A DNA stretch of 40,045 nucleotides from Candidatus Desulfatifera sulfidica (GTDB lineage: Bacteria; Desulfobacterota; Desulfobulbia; Desulfobulbales; Desulfocapsaceae), in NCBI GenBank assembly GCA_014381505.1, contig JACNLK010000046.1:1-40045 (forward strand), given 5' to 3'. Made by a program: the position numbers and the translations under genes. The notes under the pieces were generated by a model. That model was not told the origin of the DNA and made no database searches. It saw only the letters and a list, made by a program, of their open reading frames with translations. Of this stretch, positions 37,922 to 40,045 are shown in pieces; position 1 is the first letter of the stretch; each line of letters opens with the position of its first letter.

Positions 37922-39703
37922 TCAATGATCCATCTGGGCACCACCGGCACCCATGGGAACACGAATATCCTCAACAAGATGCTGGATATGCTCCGGCGGA
38001 GGCTCAGTCATGCGGGAGATCGCAATGGCGACTGCAAAGTTCAGCAGCGCACCCACGGCGCCAAAGGAGCCGGGAGAAATACCGAACAACCAGTTGGCCG
38101 CAGTATCAGGAGCCATGGCAGTGGCCTTGATAAAGAACCAGCCCTTGAACCAGAAGATATAGACCAGAGTTGAGCCAAGACCGGTCAGCATACCAGCAAT
38201 GGCGCCGGTACGGTTACAGCGCTTGTCAAAGATACCGAGCATGATTACCGGGAACAGTGACGAGGCGGCCAGACCAAAGGCTAAGGCCACAACCTGAGCG
38301 GCAAATCCAGGAGGATTCATCCCCAGATAACCGGCAACACAGATGGCACCGGCCATGGCCACACGACTGGCCAGCAGCTCTGTTTTATCGTCCATATCCG
38401 GGAACCAGACACCCTTGCAGAGATCATGGGAGACGGCCGAAGAGATGGCCAGCAACAGACCGGCAGCCGTGGACAGAGCCGCGGCAATACCACCGGCTGC
38501 AACCAGGGCAATGGTCCAATTGGGCAGTTTGGCAATTTCAGGGTTGGCAAGAACCATGATATCACGATCGACCTTGACCATCTCATTGCCCAACCAACCA
38601 TTGGCAGCAGCTGTGGCTGCAAAGTCAGCGGAACCACCGTAGTACTGAATACGACCATCGTTGTTCTTGTCTTCGAACTTCAAAAGACCGGTCTTCTCCC
38701 AGTTTTTGAACCACTGGGGACGCTCTTCATACTTGAGATTGCCTTCCGGACTCCCAATCTCACCCACCTGAATGGTGTCCATCAGGTTAAGACGAGCCAT
38801 GGCGCCTACCGCAGGAGCGGTGGTGTAGAGAATGGCAATAAAAACCAGGGCCCAGCCGGCAGAGAAGCGGGCATCACGAACCTTGGGTACGGTGAAAAAG
38901 CGCATGATAACATGAGGCAGACCCGCTGTTCCGATCATCAGAGACAAGGTGAGCAGGAACATGTTCAGAGTCGAGCCTTTCTGGGAGGTGTATGCGCTAA
39001 AGCCCAAATCCACCAGAGACTTATCAAGCTTGTCCAGAAGATACACGCCACTGCCGTCGGCCATCATGGAACCAAGGCCAAGCTGGGGCAGGAAATTACC
39101 GGTCAACTGCAGAGAGATAAAGATCGCAGGGACGGTGTAGGCAAAGATCAGAACACAGTACTGGGCGATCTGGGTGTTGGTCACACCCTTCATTCCGCCG
39201 AGAACGGCATAGATGAAGACGATGACCATACCAGCCATGAGGCCGACTGAAAAGTCAACTTCAAGGAAACGGGAAAAGGCAACGCCGATACCCTTCATCT
39301 GCCCGATAACATAGGTAATTGAAGCCGTAATCAGACAAATTACAGCAACGATCCGGGCGGTGTTTGAGTAAAAACGATCACCAATAAATGCGGGTACAGT
39401 AAACTTACCGTATTTACGAAGATAAGGCGCCAGAAGCATGGCCAAGAGTACATAACCACCGGTCCAGCCCATGAGATAAACAGAGGCATCATAGCCATTA
39501 AAGGCGATGAGACCGGCCATGGAGATGAATGAGGCCGCTGACATCCAGTCAGCACCCGTGGCCATACCATTCAGCACGGGATGAACACCCTTGCCGGCCA
39601 CATAAAACTCAGCGGTACTTTTAGCCCGAGAGCGAATAGCAATAAAGATGTAGAGGGCAAAGGTCGCGCCCACCACGAGATAGGTCATAGTTTTAAGATC
39701 CAT
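37922..39703 (-). CDS. Sodium:solute symporter large subunit (VC_2705/ActP-like family)
   Basis: The 593-aa protein has about 13 membrane segments and SSS-family motifs: AEFYVAGKGVHPVLNGMATGADWMSAASFISMAG, and GTAGLPHVIMRFFTVPKVRDAR. These match the acetate/short-chain acid permease-type (ActP) group. A large hydrophilic insert in the middle (about residues 330-400) includes FEDKNNDGRIQYYGG, an EF-hand-like D-x-N-x-D-G-x-I loop. The start ATG at 39703 has GGGGGA 8 nt upstream. The DUF4212 small subunit is encoded 13 bp upstream, a constant pairing in this symporter class. Organic acid uptake (acetate, propionate or lactate) is inferred. Confidence 0.88.
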   Translation of the reverse strand: MDLKTMTYLVVGATFALYIFIAIRSRAKSTAEFYVAGKGVHPVLNGMATGADWMSAASFISMAGLIAFNGYDASVYLMGWTGGYVLLAMLLAPYLRKYGKFTVPAFIGDRFYSNTARIVAVICLITASITYVIGQMKGIGVAFSRFLEVDFSVGLMAGMVIVFIYAVLGGMKGVTNTQIAQYCVLIFAYTVPAIFISLQLTGNFLPQLGLGSMMADGSGVYLLDKLDKSLVDLGFSAYTSQKGSTLNMFLLTLSLMIGTAGLPHVIMRFFTVPKVRDARFSAGWALVFIAILYTTAPAVGAMARLNLMDTIQVGEIGSPEGNLKYEERPQWFKNWEKTGLLKFEDKNNDGRIQYYGGSADFAATAAANGWLGNEMVKVDRDIMVLANPEIAKLPNWTIALVAAGGIAAALSTAAGLLLAISSAVSHDLCKGVWFPDMDDKTELLASRVAMAGAICVAGYLGMNPPGFAAQVVALAFGLAASSLFPVIMLGIFDKRCNRTGAIAGMLTGLGSTLVYIFWFKGWFFIKATAMAPDTAANWLFGISPGSFGAVGALLNFAVAIAISRMTEPPPEHIQHLVEDIRVPMGAGGAQMDH

Positions 39704-39716
39704 GTTCGTAATCCCC

Positions 39717-39968
39717 CTAGTCTTCTTGGACGCCGAACTTGCGATCAAGCATGTTCATCCGAATGGAATAAAAGAAAATCAGGAACACAAATGTATAAAT
39801 GGATCCCTGCTGGGCAAACCAGAAGCCCAACTGATAACCGCCAATGCGGATGGTATTCAACTGGTCCACCAGCAAAATACCACAACCAAATGAAACGATG
39901 AACCAGACGACTATACAACCGATAACTAATCGGAGATTCGCCTGCCAGTACAACTGTGCGTTACTCAT
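39717..39968 (-). CDS. Symporter small subunit, DUF4212 family
   Basis: The 83-aa protein has two membrane segments (about residues 12-34 and 48-68). It shows the family pattern YWQANLRLVIGCIVVWFIVSFGCGILLVDQLN, with GFWFAQQGSIYTFVFLIFFYSIRMNMLDRKFG following. This is the sodium/substrate symporter small subunit found immediately before VC_2705-type transporters. It starts at ATG 39968 with GGAG-like sequence upstream and ends 13 bp before the large subunit. Confidence 0.92.
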   Translation of the reverse strand: MSNAQLYWQANLRLVIGCIVVWFIVSFGCGILLVDQLNTIRIGGYQLGFWFAQQGSIYTFVFLIFFYSIRMNMLDRKFGVQED

Positions 39969-40045
39969 ACTCCCTCCCTTATTAAAATTAGGTTCATTCG
40001 TAAAAAAGTTGAACGGCTCTAACAGGCACCCCTGATCGTAATAAA

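Overview
The window looks like a chromosomal housekeeping segment from a Gram-negative, probably sulfate-reducing-type Deltaproteobacterium (Desulfobacterota, perhaps Desulfobulbales). The taxonomic inference rests on several things. The ATP synthase operon is split: it encodes F1 plus two b-type subunits but no a or c subunit. A peroxiredoxin has an in-frame UGA at its catalytic position. EF-P is paired with an EpmA-type ligase. A DUF4212/SSS symporter pair is present, and protein similarity is of delta-proteobacterial type throughout. This is judged from protein character, not from a database search. No rRNA, tRNA, CRISPR array, phage or intact insertion sequence was seen.

Layout. 1-1302 (minus): the conserved rpmH-rnpA-yidD-yidC cluster, with yidC cut by the window edge. 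1615-5222 (plus): a SAM methyltransferase, mnmG and lgt. 5255-13777: a phosphate-starvation locus made of pstC-pstA-pstB (plus), phoB-phoR (minus, tail-to-tail with pstB), phoU (plus) and a separate pstS (minus). pstC and pstS share the same unusual promoter architecture: three CTAA units at an exact 11-bp period, then a -10-like box at the same distance. That makes them a likely PhoB regulon. A roughly 133-bp imperfect palindrome sits in the pstS leader. 13981-15447 (minus): a single ORF fusing endonuclease III to exonuclease III, giving one base-excision-repair protein. 15648-17462 (plus): a YgiQ-type radical SAM protein. 17561-19430 (minus): a small membrane protein, then efp-epmA. 19802-22009 (plus): a membrane hybrid histidine kinase.

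22296-26522 (plus): a Fur-like operator, a selenocysteine peroxiredoxin with a bacterial-type SECIS hairpin directly after the UGA, a YfcE-like phosphoesterase and mutS (the last two overlap by 4 bp). 26680-28098 (minus): a GltD-like flavoprotein. 28279-34184 (minus): atpF'-atpF-atpH-atpA-atpG-atpD-atpC with a good sigma-70-type promoter and a strong terminator. 34385-37033: alaS. 37205-37759: an isochorismatase-like hydrolase. 37922-39968: a two-subunit sodium:solute (acetate-type) symporter.

The most interesting points are the UGA-containing peroxiredoxin (with lost resolving Cys, two good start sites and a Fur-like box), the Nth-XthA fusion, the CTAA-type Pho box shared by pstC and pstS, and the palindromic element in the pstS leader.
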